From positions 2,811,057 to 2,875,056 of the forward strand of contig NZ_FNHW01000001.1 in the NCBI RefSeq assembly GCF_900103485.1: a DNA stretch of 64,000 nucleotides. The letters run 5' to 3'. Position 1 is the stretch's first letter. Each line of letters begins with the position of its first letter. Below the pieces are notes generated by a model. The model saw only the letters and a list, made by a program, of their open reading frames with translations. It did no database searches and was not told the origin of the DNA. The stretch is from Fictibacillus solisalsi (lineage in GTDB: Bacteria > Bacillota > Bacilli > Bacillales > Fictibacillaceae). A program made the translations under genes and the position numbers. Below, piece after piece: positions 27,276-35,522 of this stretch.

Positions 27276-28358
27276 TTAGTCTTTATCCGGGCTGTTTACC
27301 TGCACGGTCCCGATAAACTTTTTGTAAAGGTAGAGCACCGGGCGGTATTTATGATGCACGAGGCCGATGATTTCAGCAATTACTTCAAGCATGAGCAACA
27401 AACCGATAACAATCACCACAGAGCCCCATAATGTACTGGATTCAAAAACCACGGCGGCAACGCTGAAAATAATGCTGAGTGCATAGATAACCAGTACGGT
27501 TTTTCGGTGCGACCATCCGAGGTTGATCAGACGGTGATGCAGATGGCCTTTATCCGGAGCGGAAATCGGCGTTTTGTTTGCCATTCTTCGTATAATGGCA
27601 AAGGATGTATCAAACACCGGAACGCCAAGTATGATAATGGGTACGACAAAACTGAAAAGCGTTACGCTTTTGTACAATCCCAGCAAAGATAGAATGGAAA
27701 TGGAGTAGCCGAGAAACAAGGAACCCGCATCCCCCATGAATATTTTAGCCGGACTGAAGTTGTACATCAGGAAACCTGCCGTTGAAGCAGCGATGATCAA
27801 TGCCAATGTAAGAATCATCATGTTTCCGTTTAATCCCGCCATGATCGCAATGGTAATCATTACAATGATGGACACGCCTCCTGCAAGGCCATCCAGCCCA
27901 TCGATCAGATTGATTGCATTGGTGATGGCGATGATCCAGAAAATCGTCGTAATGTATGCCCATGGACCTAAATGAAATGTACCAACAAAAGGTATGGTTA
28001 TCAATTCAATCGTTAACCCGGTAGAGGCAACGATAAGGGCGGCAAAAATCTGGCCGACCAGCTTCACTCTCGCGCTTAACTCAAATTTATCGTCAATCAT
28101 GCCAATCATGACAATAAGAACAGCGCCAACAATGATCCCGGTTAGCTGCATTTCATACAGGCCCGAGACAAAATATCCGACAACCACTCCGAGGAAGATC
28201 CCAACTCCTCCCCAGCGGGGCATTAGTTTATCGTGAACTTTTCGTTGATTTGGTTTGTCCGTCACACCCAGCCGGATCGCCAGTTTAATAATGAAAGGCA
28301 TGGCAATCGCGACCACTGCGAAAGACACCAACGCAGCAATGATCAATTGAACATTCAT
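27276..28358 (-). CDS. tagO: Undecaprenyl-P GlcNAc-1-P transferase TagO
   Basis: 360 residues, about eleven membrane helices, with the MraY/WecA family motifs DDKFELSARVKLVGQIFAAL, NAINLIDGLDGLAGG, IFMGDAGSLFLGY and PDKGHLHHRLINLGWSHRKT. TagO transfers GlcNAc-1-phosphate to undecaprenyl phosphate, the first step of wall teichoic acid and, in several species, of other wall polymers. A TATAAT lies about 100 bases upstream, so it probably has its own promoter although it follows the polysaccharide operon. A second homologue is at 55120. Confidence 0.93.
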   Translation of the reverse strand: MNVQLIIAALVSFAVVAIAMPFIIKLAIRLGVTDKPNQRKVHDKLMPRWGGVGIFLGVVVGYFVSGLYEMQLTGIIVGAVLIVMIGMIDDKFELSARVKLVGQIFAALIVASTGLTIELITIPFVGTFHLGPWAYITTIFWIIAITNAINLIDGLDGLAGGVSIIVMITIAIMAGLNGNMMILTLALIIAASTAGFLMYNFSPAKIFMGDAGSLFLGYSISILSLLGLYKSVTLFSFVVPIIILGVPVFDTSFAIIRRMANKTPISAPDKGHLHHRLINLGWSHRKTVLVIYALSIIFSVAAVVFESSTLWGSVVIVIGLLLMLEVIAEIIGLVHHKYRPVLYLYKKFIGTVQVNSPDKD

Positions 28359-28460
28359 GTTATCCCTCTTTTTTAACTCTTCAATGGATTTTAAGCAAGT
28401 TCCACCCTGCTTATGTTGCCCAACAACGCCCCATGAAAATTCGCATTCATCTCTTCAGAA

Positions 28461-28466
28461 ATTATA
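28461..28466 (-). promoter_or_regulatory. -10 box of tagO promoter
   Basis: A perfect TATAAT is read on the minus strand about 100 bases before the tagO ATG. The -35 is poor (TTTTGT at 17 bases). The 224-bp spacer between tagO and the Wzz-like gene holds nothing else clear. Confidence 0.45.
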
Positions 28467-28582
28467 TCTCGAAACGGCCATAAACAAAAGTAAAACTATG
28501 CTTACGATTTTGATTCCGGCTTCATCCCTGCCTTTTTCGTTTGGCCATCTCTTCTTTATACCACCAATTGAGAGAGATGACG

Positions 28583-29251
28583 CTACTTTTTAAAAATTTC
28601 TGGAAGCAGGAGCAATGAAGCACTGAGAATTAATCCCACCAGTAGACCTAGTATAGCTTTTCGTTTCGGATTGGCATTCGTGTCTGTTGTTTCAACTTTT
28701 TCAAGCAGTTTCGGATCTTTTATTTTAAGCATTCTTGTTTTGAGATCAAACAGGTACTCTTCTTTTTTAATCGTGCCTTCACCTGAAACCTGGGTTCCCT
28801 CTACCCTTTTAATTTGATCATCAAGGGTTGTTCTCCATTTTTCAGACTGATTTCTGCTCTCATTCAAAAAGGCCTTTACAACAGACTTCAACTGGTTTTT
28901 TGCTTTATTTTTGTTCTGGTCGCTCAAGCTCAGGGTGATGATGGTGTCGGTTTCAGGCACCACCTGAAGCTTTTCTTTAAGCTCCTTTTCCTCATCCTTG
29001 CTTAAACCTTTGACCGAACGGAGGAACTCATCACTCAATAGATACTCTTTCGCACTGTCAGGAGTATTCAGCGTTGCATTTTCAGCAGATCCCAGTTTTA
29101 CTTTTGCATCGGCCTGGGAAGTGCCGGGTTCTCTGGACGCTAAAAAATAAGCGATCACAGTGGTTAATATCGGTATCAGCAACAATAAAATAAAGAACTT
29201 TTTAAATCGGTGCCAGATGCTTTCTGTAATTTCTTTCATTTCCTTGTCCAT
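28583..29251 (-). CDS. Wzz/TuaF-like chain-length protein
   Basis: 222 residues with a membrane helix near each end (~19-38, ~198-216) and a charged extracellular middle (LSKDEEKELKEKLQVVPETD). This is the topology of the polysaccharide co-polymerase (Wzz) family and the size of B. subtilis TuaF. It lacks a C-terminal tyrosine-kinase domain. It would set polymer chain length together with the preceding ligase/polymerase. It is the last gene of the 37897-28583 operon, 12 bp behind the 495-residue membrane protein. Confidence 0.75.
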   Translation of the reverse strand: MDKEMKEITESIWHRFKKFFILLLLIPILTTVIAYFLASREPGTSQADAKVKLGSAENATLNTPDSAKEYLLSDEFLRSVKGLSKDEEKELKEKLQVVPETDTIITLSLSDQNKNKAKNQLKSVVKAFLNESRNQSEKWRTTLDDQIKRVEGTQVSGEGTIKKEEYLFDLKTRMLKIKDPKLLEKVETTDTNANPKRKAILGLLVGLILSASLLLLPEIFKK

Positions 29252-29263
29252 ACACTTACTCCC

Positions 29264-30751
29264 TTACTTCATTGGTCGATATGACCCCTCGTTTTGTTTC
29301 ACTCTCCAATAATTAATGAAACTCAAGGAGAATGCGAAGAGAAGCCAAAGATAGTTTAATGATATTTGTGAGCTTGGGCTGATGCAGGAAAGCGAAAAAG
29401 CGATCATGCCGCCAAGAAGCCCTTCACTGATCATTTTTTCATAGCGGGTATGAGATTGTCTGAATATGTGAAAAAGCTGCAGGATGACCCATAAATACAA
29501 AAGCACATACCCGATAAAAATAAAGGCGCCATAATTGACCAGAATTTCCATCCACCAGTTATGAACATTTATGATTCCCTTTGTCGGGTATTCGGCAAAA
29601 TGCATCAGATAGTATTTGGCATTTCCTGAACCAATTCCAAATCCAAAGCTTCTCTCAAAAAATAACCATCCGTTTTTGATCAGATTGGACCGGATGTCCA
29701 CAGAGGTGATCTCCGATTCGGGAGCATTAGTGGTCAAGAGCGACACCAGCATGCCTTCTACTTTTGAAACAGCCGCCATAAGCTTGGACGGGTATACCAC
29801 GGCCAAAGCAGCTCCCCCCGCTGCCCCAAGCAGCATCAGGACTTTTTTGACGTTCCTGTTCGTTAAAAAAACAAACCAGAAGAACAGCCCCAGTGGGATG
29901 GCAATAAAATTTGCCCGGGATGACGTGTAAACAAGTACATAAAGAGAAACAAGCATTACCGCTCCACCTGCTGCTTTCAACAGCCATGATTTTGTGCGGT
30001 GCACAAAGGCCAGGACCAGAAAAAAGCTGACAGAGAGAAAACTGGCAAAATCATTTTCGTTCACAAACACGGAGGTCGGGATTCCTTTTTGATACTCTGC
30101 CACCAGATTGATTCTTGAGATGGCAAGATGATTGTGCGTGACATGGTTCCAGAGCCCGACTGCCGTCAGTACTGCAAACATTACGAGCCAAATCCAGTAC
30201 ACATGTATATATTCCTCTTCTTTTTTCATGAAAAATACCATAAAAAAGATGAGGGAAACACCAATTACGAGAAAGATCAGATCAACTGCCCCCATGGAAA
30301 AAGAGCGTGTCCAACTTAAAGAAAACAGAGCATACAGCACCCAAAACAGGTGAAAATACAGGGCCAGCTTGATTTTCACCTTGTCCCATTGCAGTCCTTC
30401 CTTTTGAAAAAAAGCGAGGTAAAGGAAGACAGGCACCATGACCATATACAGCATCCTGTACGGAAACATGGTGACCGGTCCGGCCGGGATGCTGAGAATT
30501 CCGGCTCCCAGAAAGGAAGTAAAAACCAGAAGATAAAGCAGCAGCGTCGTAAAAGGAATCTCCTGGATGACCGGTTTGGCTGCAAGAAATACGGCAATGA
30601 GTATGATGTAGCCCACAAACGCGCCTGAAAGCAGAACCGGCGATTGGACAGGTACTTTGCCCAGCAGCCAGTTGCCTGCAAACACGGCAAACAGAAGCGC
30701 AAGAATGACTTGAGTTATCTTTGATTCAAGAATATTACGCAAATCCGGCAT
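29264..30751 (-). CDS. TuaE/Wzy-like polysaccharide polymerase or ligase
   Basis: 495 residues with about twelve membrane helices and one large external loop (~330-400) containing FERSFGFGIGSGNAKYYLMH and the VHNWWMEILVNYGAF segment typical of the O-antigen ligase/polymerase (Wzy_C) family. Size and neighbours match B. subtilis TuaE, the presumed teichuronic acid polymerase. It would join lipid-linked repeat units on the outer membrane face. GGGAGGGG precedes the ATG. Confidence 0.85.
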   Translation of the reverse strand: MPDLRNILESKITQVILALLFAVFAGNWLLGKVPVQSPVLLSGAFVGYIILIAVFLAAKPVIQEIPFTTLLLYLLVFTSFLGAGILSIPAGPVTMFPYRMLYMVMVPVFLYLAFFQKEGLQWDKVKIKLALYFHLFWVLYALFSLSWTRSFSMGAVDLIFLVIGVSLIFFMVFFMKKEEEYIHVYWIWLVMFAVLTAVGLWNHVTHNHLAISRINLVAEYQKGIPTSVFVNENDFASFLSVSFFLVLAFVHRTKSWLLKAAGGAVMLVSLYVLVYTSSRANFIAIPLGLFFWFVFLTNRNVKKVLMLLGAAGGAALAVVYPSKLMAAVSKVEGMLVSLLTTNAPESEITSVDIRSNLIKNGWLFFERSFGFGIGSGNAKYYLMHFAEYPTKGIINVHNWWMEILVNYGAFIFIGYVLLYLWVILQLFHIFRQSHTRYEKMISEGLLGGMIAFSLSCISPSSQISLNYLWLLFAFSLSFINYWRVKQNEGSYRPMK

Positions 30752-30824
30752 TTTATTCCCCTCCCCTCGCCTTCCTCCAAAGTTGTGCGTTCCTGGCTGT
30801 GATTGAGGAAAACACTGCAGAAGG

Positions 30825-31538
30825 TTACACTTCCTGATTTTTGAGCAGTTGATCTTCAGGTACCAACCGGAACATTCTGGCCGGCTGTCCGGCTACAAGG
30901 TTCTCGCTCTCTACATCCTTGGTCACGAGGCTCCCCGCAGCAACTGCTGCTTCCTGCCCGATTACCTTGCCAGGAAGAATGGTTGAGTTGGCCCCTATTC
31001 TTCCTCCTTTTTTCACGGTAACCCCTTTAAAATGCTTAAATCGTTCCTTCGAACGGGCCATATAGTTATCATTTGTCGTAACGACTGCTGGTGCGATAAA
31101 TACCAGATCTTCCAATTCCGAATAAGCCGTAATGTAGGCATTGGTTTCAATCTTGCATTTCACACCGATCACACAGTCATTTTCTATGGCAGCTCCACGG
31201 CCGATAATCGTTTTTTCACCCACCGTTACCCGCTCGCGCACGGTTGCCAGATCCGCAACAAAAACATCATCCCCTAATTCGGCACTGGCATAAATAATAG
31301 AATTGGTTCCAATCGTTACACCTGAACCGATTTTTGCAGGCGGCAAGGTTTTTAACTCCGGCAAAGCCGAATTCTTTGCACGTGCCGGCTGTTTGCCGAT
31401 CACGGCATTATCCTGGATGATGCAGTTATCGCCGATCGTAACTCCGTTATAGATGACGACGTTATGCCCGATCATCACATTCTCCCCGAGCTGTACATGT
31501 TCTCCAATTACAACGTTTCTTCCCTGGCTGACTGTCAC
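30825..31538 (-). CDS. Hexapeptide-repeat N-acetyltransferase (WbpD/WlbB-like)
   Basis: 237 residues if started at the GTG at 31538, with AGAGGTG 6 bases upstream; a GTG three codons earlier overlaps that RBS. The protein is a left-handed beta-helix of hexapeptide repeats (VVIGEHVQLGENVMIGHNVV, RIGANSTILPGKVIGQEAAV) ending in AGQPARMFR. In the Wbp/Wlb pathway this enzyme acetylates the 3-amino group of UDP-GlcNAc3NA using acetyl-CoA, giving UDP-2,3-diacetamido-2,3-dideoxyglucuronic acid. The presence of the other three pathway enzymes in the same operon supports that substrate. It lies 30 bp behind the aminotransferase. Confidence 0.83.
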   Translation of the reverse strand: MTVSQGRNVVIGEHVQLGENVMIGHNVVIYNGVTIGDNCIIQDNAVIGKQPARAKNSALPELKTLPPAKIGSGVTIGTNSIIYASAELGDDVFVADLATVRERVTVGEKTIIGRGAAIENDCVIGVKCKIETNAYITAYSELEDLVFIAPAVVTTNDNYMARSKERFKHFKGVTVKKGGRIGANSTILPGKVIGQEAAVAAGSLVTKDVESENLVAGQPARMFRLVPEDQLLKNQEV

Positions 31539-31568
31539 TGGATTCACCTCTTTTTCCCCTTGTCCTTA

Positions 31569-32717
31569 TTATGCAAAAGATGTTTCTTTCTTTACCTTGG
31601 CTGGATGATTGCTGAAGTAAGCTGCGATCTGGTCGATCACATACTCCTGCTGCTCTCTTTTCAATTCCGGAAACATGGGAAGAGACAATACGGCTTCGGC
31701 CGCTTTTTCGGTTTCAGGCAGATCGCCTTCCTTGTAACCAAGCTCACTGAATACTGGCTGAAGGTGAAGTGGCTTTGGATAATAAATCATCGAACCGATG
31801 CCCTTCTCTTTCAAAAATTCCTGCAAACCGCTGCGGTCAGGCACCTGAATCGTATATTGATGGAAAACATGGTAATTGTGTTCTTCCACAAAAGGCGTTA
31901 CTACGAGATCCCCAAGCTTTTCGTTCAACAATTCTGTATACACTGCCGCCTTTTCGCGGCGTGCTTCGCTCCATGTATTTAAATGAGGAAACTTTACATT
32001 CAAAATGCCAGCTTGAAGTTCATCCAAACGACTGTTGTAGCCTAAAATATGATGATAGTATTTCGGTTTGCTGCCGTGGACACGGATTACACGCATGGTT
32101 TCAGCAATGTCGTCATCATTGGTAATGATCATGCCTCCGTCCCCATAGCCTCCCAGATTCTTTGTTGGGAAAAAGCTGTAAGTTGCCGTCGTGCCAAGCT
32201 CCCCGACATTTTTTCCTTTGTACTTGGAACCGATGGCTTGTGCTGCATCTTCAATGATCGCCAGGCTGTGCTTTTTGGCGATTTCAGCAATTGGTTCCAT
32301 GTCCGCCATCTGTCCGTACAGGTGTACAGGAATGATGGCCTTCGTTTTTTCAGTAACTGCTGCTTCAATTTTCGCCGGATCAATATTGTAGGTTTTTGGA
32401 TCAATGTCCACAAATACAGGTACTGCGCCAGCTCTTGCTACTGCTCCTGCAGTGGCAAAAAAGGTAAAAGCAGGTACGATGACTTCATCCCCGGCTTTCA
32501 CTCCGCATCCCAGCAGGGAGATATGAAGGGCATCGCTTCCATTCGCTACCCCGACTCCGTATTTCGCAGAGCTGTAATCCGCCACATCCTGCTCCAGTTT
32601 TTTCACGTTATCCCCAAGGATGAAACGAGATCCTGACATGATTTCCTCCAGGCTTGCAAAAATCTCCTCTTTCAATGACTGATACTGTTCTGATAGATCA
32701 AGCATTGGCACTTTCAT
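31569..32717 (-). CDS. DegT/DnrJ/StrS aminotransferase (WbpE/WlbC-like)
   Basis: 382 residues of the sugar aminotransferase family: VANGSDALHISLLGCGVKAG, VPVHLYGQMADM-type segment, IIEDAAQAIGSKYKGKNVG, and the PLP lysine in SFFPTKNLGGYGDGG (Lys ~186). The FFPTKNLGGYGDGG segment is very close to WbpE/WlbC, which aminate C3 of UDP-3-keto-GlcNAc uronic acid with glutamate as donor. AGAGG precedes the ATG. Confidence 0.86.
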   Translation of the reverse strand: MKVPMLDLSEQYQSLKEEIFASLEEIMSGSRFILGDNVKKLEQDVADYSSAKYGVGVANGSDALHISLLGCGVKAGDEVIVPAFTFFATAGAVARAGAVPVFVDIDPKTYNIDPAKIEAAVTEKTKAIIPVHLYGQMADMEPIAEIAKKHSLAIIEDAAQAIGSKYKGKNVGELGTTATYSFFPTKNLGGYGDGGMIITNDDDIAETMRVIRVHGSKPKYYHHILGYNSRLDELQAGILNVKFPHLNTWSEARREKAAVYTELLNEKLGDLVVTPFVEEHNYHVFHQYTIQVPDRSGLQEFLKEKGIGSMIYYPKPLHLQPVFSELGYKEGDLPETEKAAEAVLSLPMFPELKREQQEYVIDQIAAYFSNHPAKVKKETSFA

Positions 32718-32747
32718 TCATGATCCCTCTTTCTCTGTAGTATTGGC

Positions 32748-34004
32748 TTAGTTTCTCGAAAGCTGGTATGACGGAGCTTCCTCTTCACGCTCGCGGTAGG
32801 CGCAGATATCCAGGAAACGGTCTGCCAGCTTTGTAATGTTATGTTTATCGTTCACATACCGATAGCTGCTGCGGGCGATCTCCGCTTTTTCTTCCCCGCT
32901 CAGGTTAAGCAGTTCAACCAGCCCATCAGCAAATGCTCCCGGCTTTTCGGGAGGTACAGTTACCCCCGCTTTTGCTTCGGCTACAATATCATTGGATACA
33001 TTGCCGGCAAAAAGAATCGGCTTTCCAACCAAAAGATAGTCATTCAGCTTATTAAGTGAAATACCATATTTATAGAGTGTGGTGTCCAACATGGAAACCA
33101 TAAGAACATCTGCGAGATCAAGCGTTGGCATGACTTCCTTTTTAGTAATGCCATCAAAAAAGTAGACATGCTCATAATCACTGGCCAGCTTCTTTAACTT
33201 GTCTTTTTCCGGTCCGTCTCCAACAAAAACGAAAGCGGCCTGGTCTGTCGAAATAAACTTCGCGCTCTTGACGACAGTTTCCAGAGAATTTGCCACCCCA
33301 TGAGAACCGACATACATGGCGACCTGGCCGTGCTTTTCTTTAATGCTCTCAATTTCATTCCGAAGAGAGCTCTTGCCTTCCTTTTCTTGCATACGGTCCA
33401 TATTAATGCCGTTTGGAATCACATGGATGATGCTCTCGTCCACACCCATTTCCTTGATATATTCTGCAGCTCCCGGCAGTGTGACGATGATTTGATCTGC
33501 CCGTTTATATACGAACTTTTCAATCGCTCCGAACATGAGAACGGCTGGGTGGTATTTTGACATTGACCCAAGTTCAATCAGGGTCCTTGGCCATAGGTCC
33601 CTGATTTCGACAATGTAGGAAGCCTTTTTCCACCGGCTTAAATAATAGGCAGCCAGGCAGGCGAACAAGTGCACCGAAGAACCGACGATGGCGTCCGGGC
33701 GTTCTTTCTTCATCATCCCTCGCCACAGGGCCATGAAGAAAAACGAGATCATGTTCAAAATCCGCAGGACTCCGTTCCCGTGGTAGGGAAGAGTCCACAG
33801 CCACTCAAAAATGACGCCATTCACATTTTCTTTGTAATTTTTTTTGTGCTTGTTTCTCCAGACAAACCGGTAAGCCAGAAAGCTGCTTGCGAAAATCCTG
33901 ATTTTATGGTCTTTTTTTACCAGTTCATGAGCAATGTCATAGTGTCTGGTTATTCCTGTTTCCGACGGTTTTAATGCTACGTGATTTAAAATCCATACCT
34001 TCAT
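32748..34004 (-). CDS. GT4 glycosyltransferase (WbuB-like)
   Basis: 418 residues from the ATG at 34004 (MKVWILNHVALKPSETGITR), with GGAGTG upstream; a GTG at 34013 would leave no RBS. It has the WbuB-type N-terminus (HYDIAHELVKKDHKIRIFAS) and the GT4 donor region (YVGSHGVANSLETVVKSAKF, FVGDGPEKDKLKKL). It overlaps the preceding glycosyltransferase by 68 bp. It presumably adds one sugar of the repeat unit on the cytoplasmic side; donor and acceptor are unknown. Confidence 0.85.
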   Translation of the reverse strand: MKVWILNHVALKPSETGITRHYDIAHELVKKDHKIRIFASSFLAYRFVWRNKHKKNYKENVNGVIFEWLWTLPYHGNGVLRILNMISFFFMALWRGMMKKERPDAIVGSSVHLFACLAAYYLSRWKKASYIVEIRDLWPRTLIELGSMSKYHPAVLMFGAIEKFVYKRADQIIVTLPGAAEYIKEMGVDESIIHVIPNGINMDRMQEKEGKSSLRNEIESIKEKHGQVAMYVGSHGVANSLETVVKSAKFISTDQAAFVFVGDGPEKDKLKKLASDYEHVYFFDGITKKEVMPTLDLADVLMVSMLDTTLYKYGISLNKLNDYLLVGKPILFAGNVSNDIVAEAKAGVTVPPEKPGAFADGLVELLNLSGEEKAEIARSSYRYVNDKHNITKLADRFLDICAYREREEEAPSYQLSRN

Positions 34005-35160
34005 CTGACTCACTCCATATTAAAGACCTGTTGCCGGCTCCGGCCAGCCGTTCATATAAAGCAACCAGTTCCTGGCTTTCCTTTTCCCAGTTGTATTTCT
34101 CGATGACGGCTTTTCTTCCGTTCTCGCCCATCTGCCTGGCTTCCTCCGGATGCTCAATCAGCCATTTCATCGCATTGGCGATTGCCTCTTCGTCCAGCGG
34201 GTCCACACATAATCCGCATTGGTTGCCGATCACGAAATCCTCCCATAACGGAAAGTTGGAAGCAATGGATGGAATACCGGCAGCCATGTATTCGAACAAT
34301 TTAATCGGATACGATACCATATAGCGCGGTTCAGGCCGTATCAAAACAAGGCCTGCGGTGGACTGGGAAAGCACGTCTTTTACTTCGCTTCTCCCAAGCC
34401 AGCCTTTATGGTCAACGTGCTGCCATCCATCTTTCTTCTTCACTTCCTGTTCAAGAGCTGGAGGAGCAAACTTTCCGGCAAGGACCAATTCGCCCGCATC
34501 TCCCCGGCCATTGAGGAATTCAATCGCAAGCACCATTTCCTTAATGCCCCGAAGCTCCGTAATCCCGCCAATATACAGAAAGCTGTTGTCTTTTCTTTTG
34601 TTACGTTCCGACTGAGGCGAGTTTTCTATCAGTTCTTGCAAGATCGGAAAGTTGTGAACCGTCACCGTATTCGCATTATAGGTTTTAAAGCGTTTGGTAA
34701 TGGTAGGTGTTGCCGTTACGACGGCATCAAACTTGGCTGCAGCGAATTTTTCCATCCTTCTGACCGATACCGAGATATTTTTTCGGAGCGGCTTTGGAAT
34801 CCACTGCTTGGACAATACTTGTTCCGGTACATCTTCATGAACATCATAGATTACCTTTTTGCCTTTTCTTTTCAGAAGAAGGCCAATGACCATGAGCTCG
34901 GGATCATGAAAGTGATACACCTCCGCATCAATCTCAATGGCCGCCCTGTAAACAGATTTGGCTGCATCCACCATACGCTTGTAACGATTGCTTGTGGCTG
35001 GCGTTATGCCAACTACTTTTACGTTATCTATGATCTTATTTTCGGTATTGGGAGCTACTAAATATACATCGTGTCCCGCAAGCGCAAGTGACCGGCATTC
35101 TTTTACAAAAATACGGATGTCATCTGCGGGATGGACGGAAGTTAAATGACAGATTTTCAC
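33937..35160 (-). CDS. GT4 glycosyltransferase
   Basis: 407 residues beginning at GTG 35160 (MKICHLTSVHPADDIRIFVK), with AAGGT upstream. It has a Rossmann N-terminal domain with YDVHEDVPEQV and a GT4 C-terminal domain (FLYIGGITELRGIKEMVLAI, KLFEYMAAGIPSIASNFPLW). Its C-terminal tail extends into the next gene (68-bp overlap), which suggests translational coupling. It is separated from the upstream dehydrogenase by a 362-bp spacer with a repeat element. Sugar specificity is not predictable. Confidence 0.87.
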   Translation of the reverse strand: MKICHLTSVHPADDIRIFVKECRSLALAGHDVYLVAPNTENKIIDNVKVVGITPATSNRYKRMVDAAKSVYRAAIEIDAEVYHFHDPELMVIGLLLKRKGKKVIYDVHEDVPEQVLSKQWIPKPLRKNISVSVRRMEKFAAAKFDAVVTATPTITKRFKTYNANTVTVHNFPILQELIENSPQSERNKRKDNSFLYIGGITELRGIKEMVLAIEFLNGRGDAGELVLAGKFAPPALEQEVKKKDGWQHVDHKGWLGRSEVKDVLSQSTAGLVLIRPEPRYMVSYPIKLFEYMAAGIPSIASNFPLWEDFVIGNQCGLCVDPLDEEAIANAMKWLIEHPEEARQMGENGRKAVIEKYNWEKESQELVALYERLAGAGNRSLIWSESDEGMDFKSRSIKTVGNRNNQTL

Positions 35161-35203
35161 GGTGGTTCACTACCTTCAGTTTGTGAGTTTACCATTGGTA
35201 TGG

Positions 35204-35238
35204 AAAACCAGACCGGATAGGCCTGGTTTTTTCTTTTG
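35204..35238. terminator. Terminator-like hairpin in polysaccharide operon
   Basis: The hairpin AAACCAG...CTGGTTT is followed by TTTTTTC on the plus strand. On the minus (operon) strand its T tract is short. It may partly terminate transcripts between the dehydrogenase and the glycosyltransferases. Confidence 0.4.
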
Positions 35239-35264
35239 TGACTGTTTGCGTAACCTTGTTGCGT

Positions 35265-35490
35265 TTAGAAGTGGTTCATTTCCGTTCCAGGACGCCCGCT
35301 TTTACCGGCGCGAGCGCCTCCTTTCGCGGGGCGTGCGCTGAGCCCATCGGGCGCAAGCGTCTCCTCGGTCTCACCTGTCACGCATATCCCGCAGGATAAG
35401 GAACACTTCGTCAGCGATACATCGCACGAAGAAAATGTGATATTCATTTTCGAGGAGGCTCGCACCTTCCACTCCAATCAACTTGCAATG
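35265..35490. repeat. GC-rich intergenic repeat element
   Basis: This stretch is much richer in G+C than its surroundings and carries the recognisable blocks of a dispersed Bacillaceae intergenic repeat: TTCCGTTCCAGGACGC at one end, CGCGGGGCG, GGTCTCACCTGTC, CCCGCAGGA and GCTCGCACCTTCCACTCCAA with TCAACTTG at the other. About 55 extra bases (35399-35453) separate CCCGCAGGA from GGCTCGCACC. Only one copy is in the window, so its repeat nature rests on my recall of such elements. It lies in the 362-bp gap inside the polysaccharide operon; no gene is credible here. Confidence 0.55.
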
Positions 35491-35522
35491 ATGGTTCTTC
35501 ACGCAATTTTTCCCAAAGCCTA

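Noticed and set aside
28385-28405. A T-box-like sequence (GCAGGGTGGAACTTGC) in the tagO leader
   Set aside because: It matches only part of the T-box consensus AGGGTGGNACCGCG. The leader is about 100 bases, too short for stem I, no terminator follows, and tagO is not an amino-acid gene.
35265-35477. A 70-codon minus-strand frame in the GC-rich spacer
   Set aside because: It lies inside the repeat element, has no RBS and no protein-like composition; it is a by-product of high GC.
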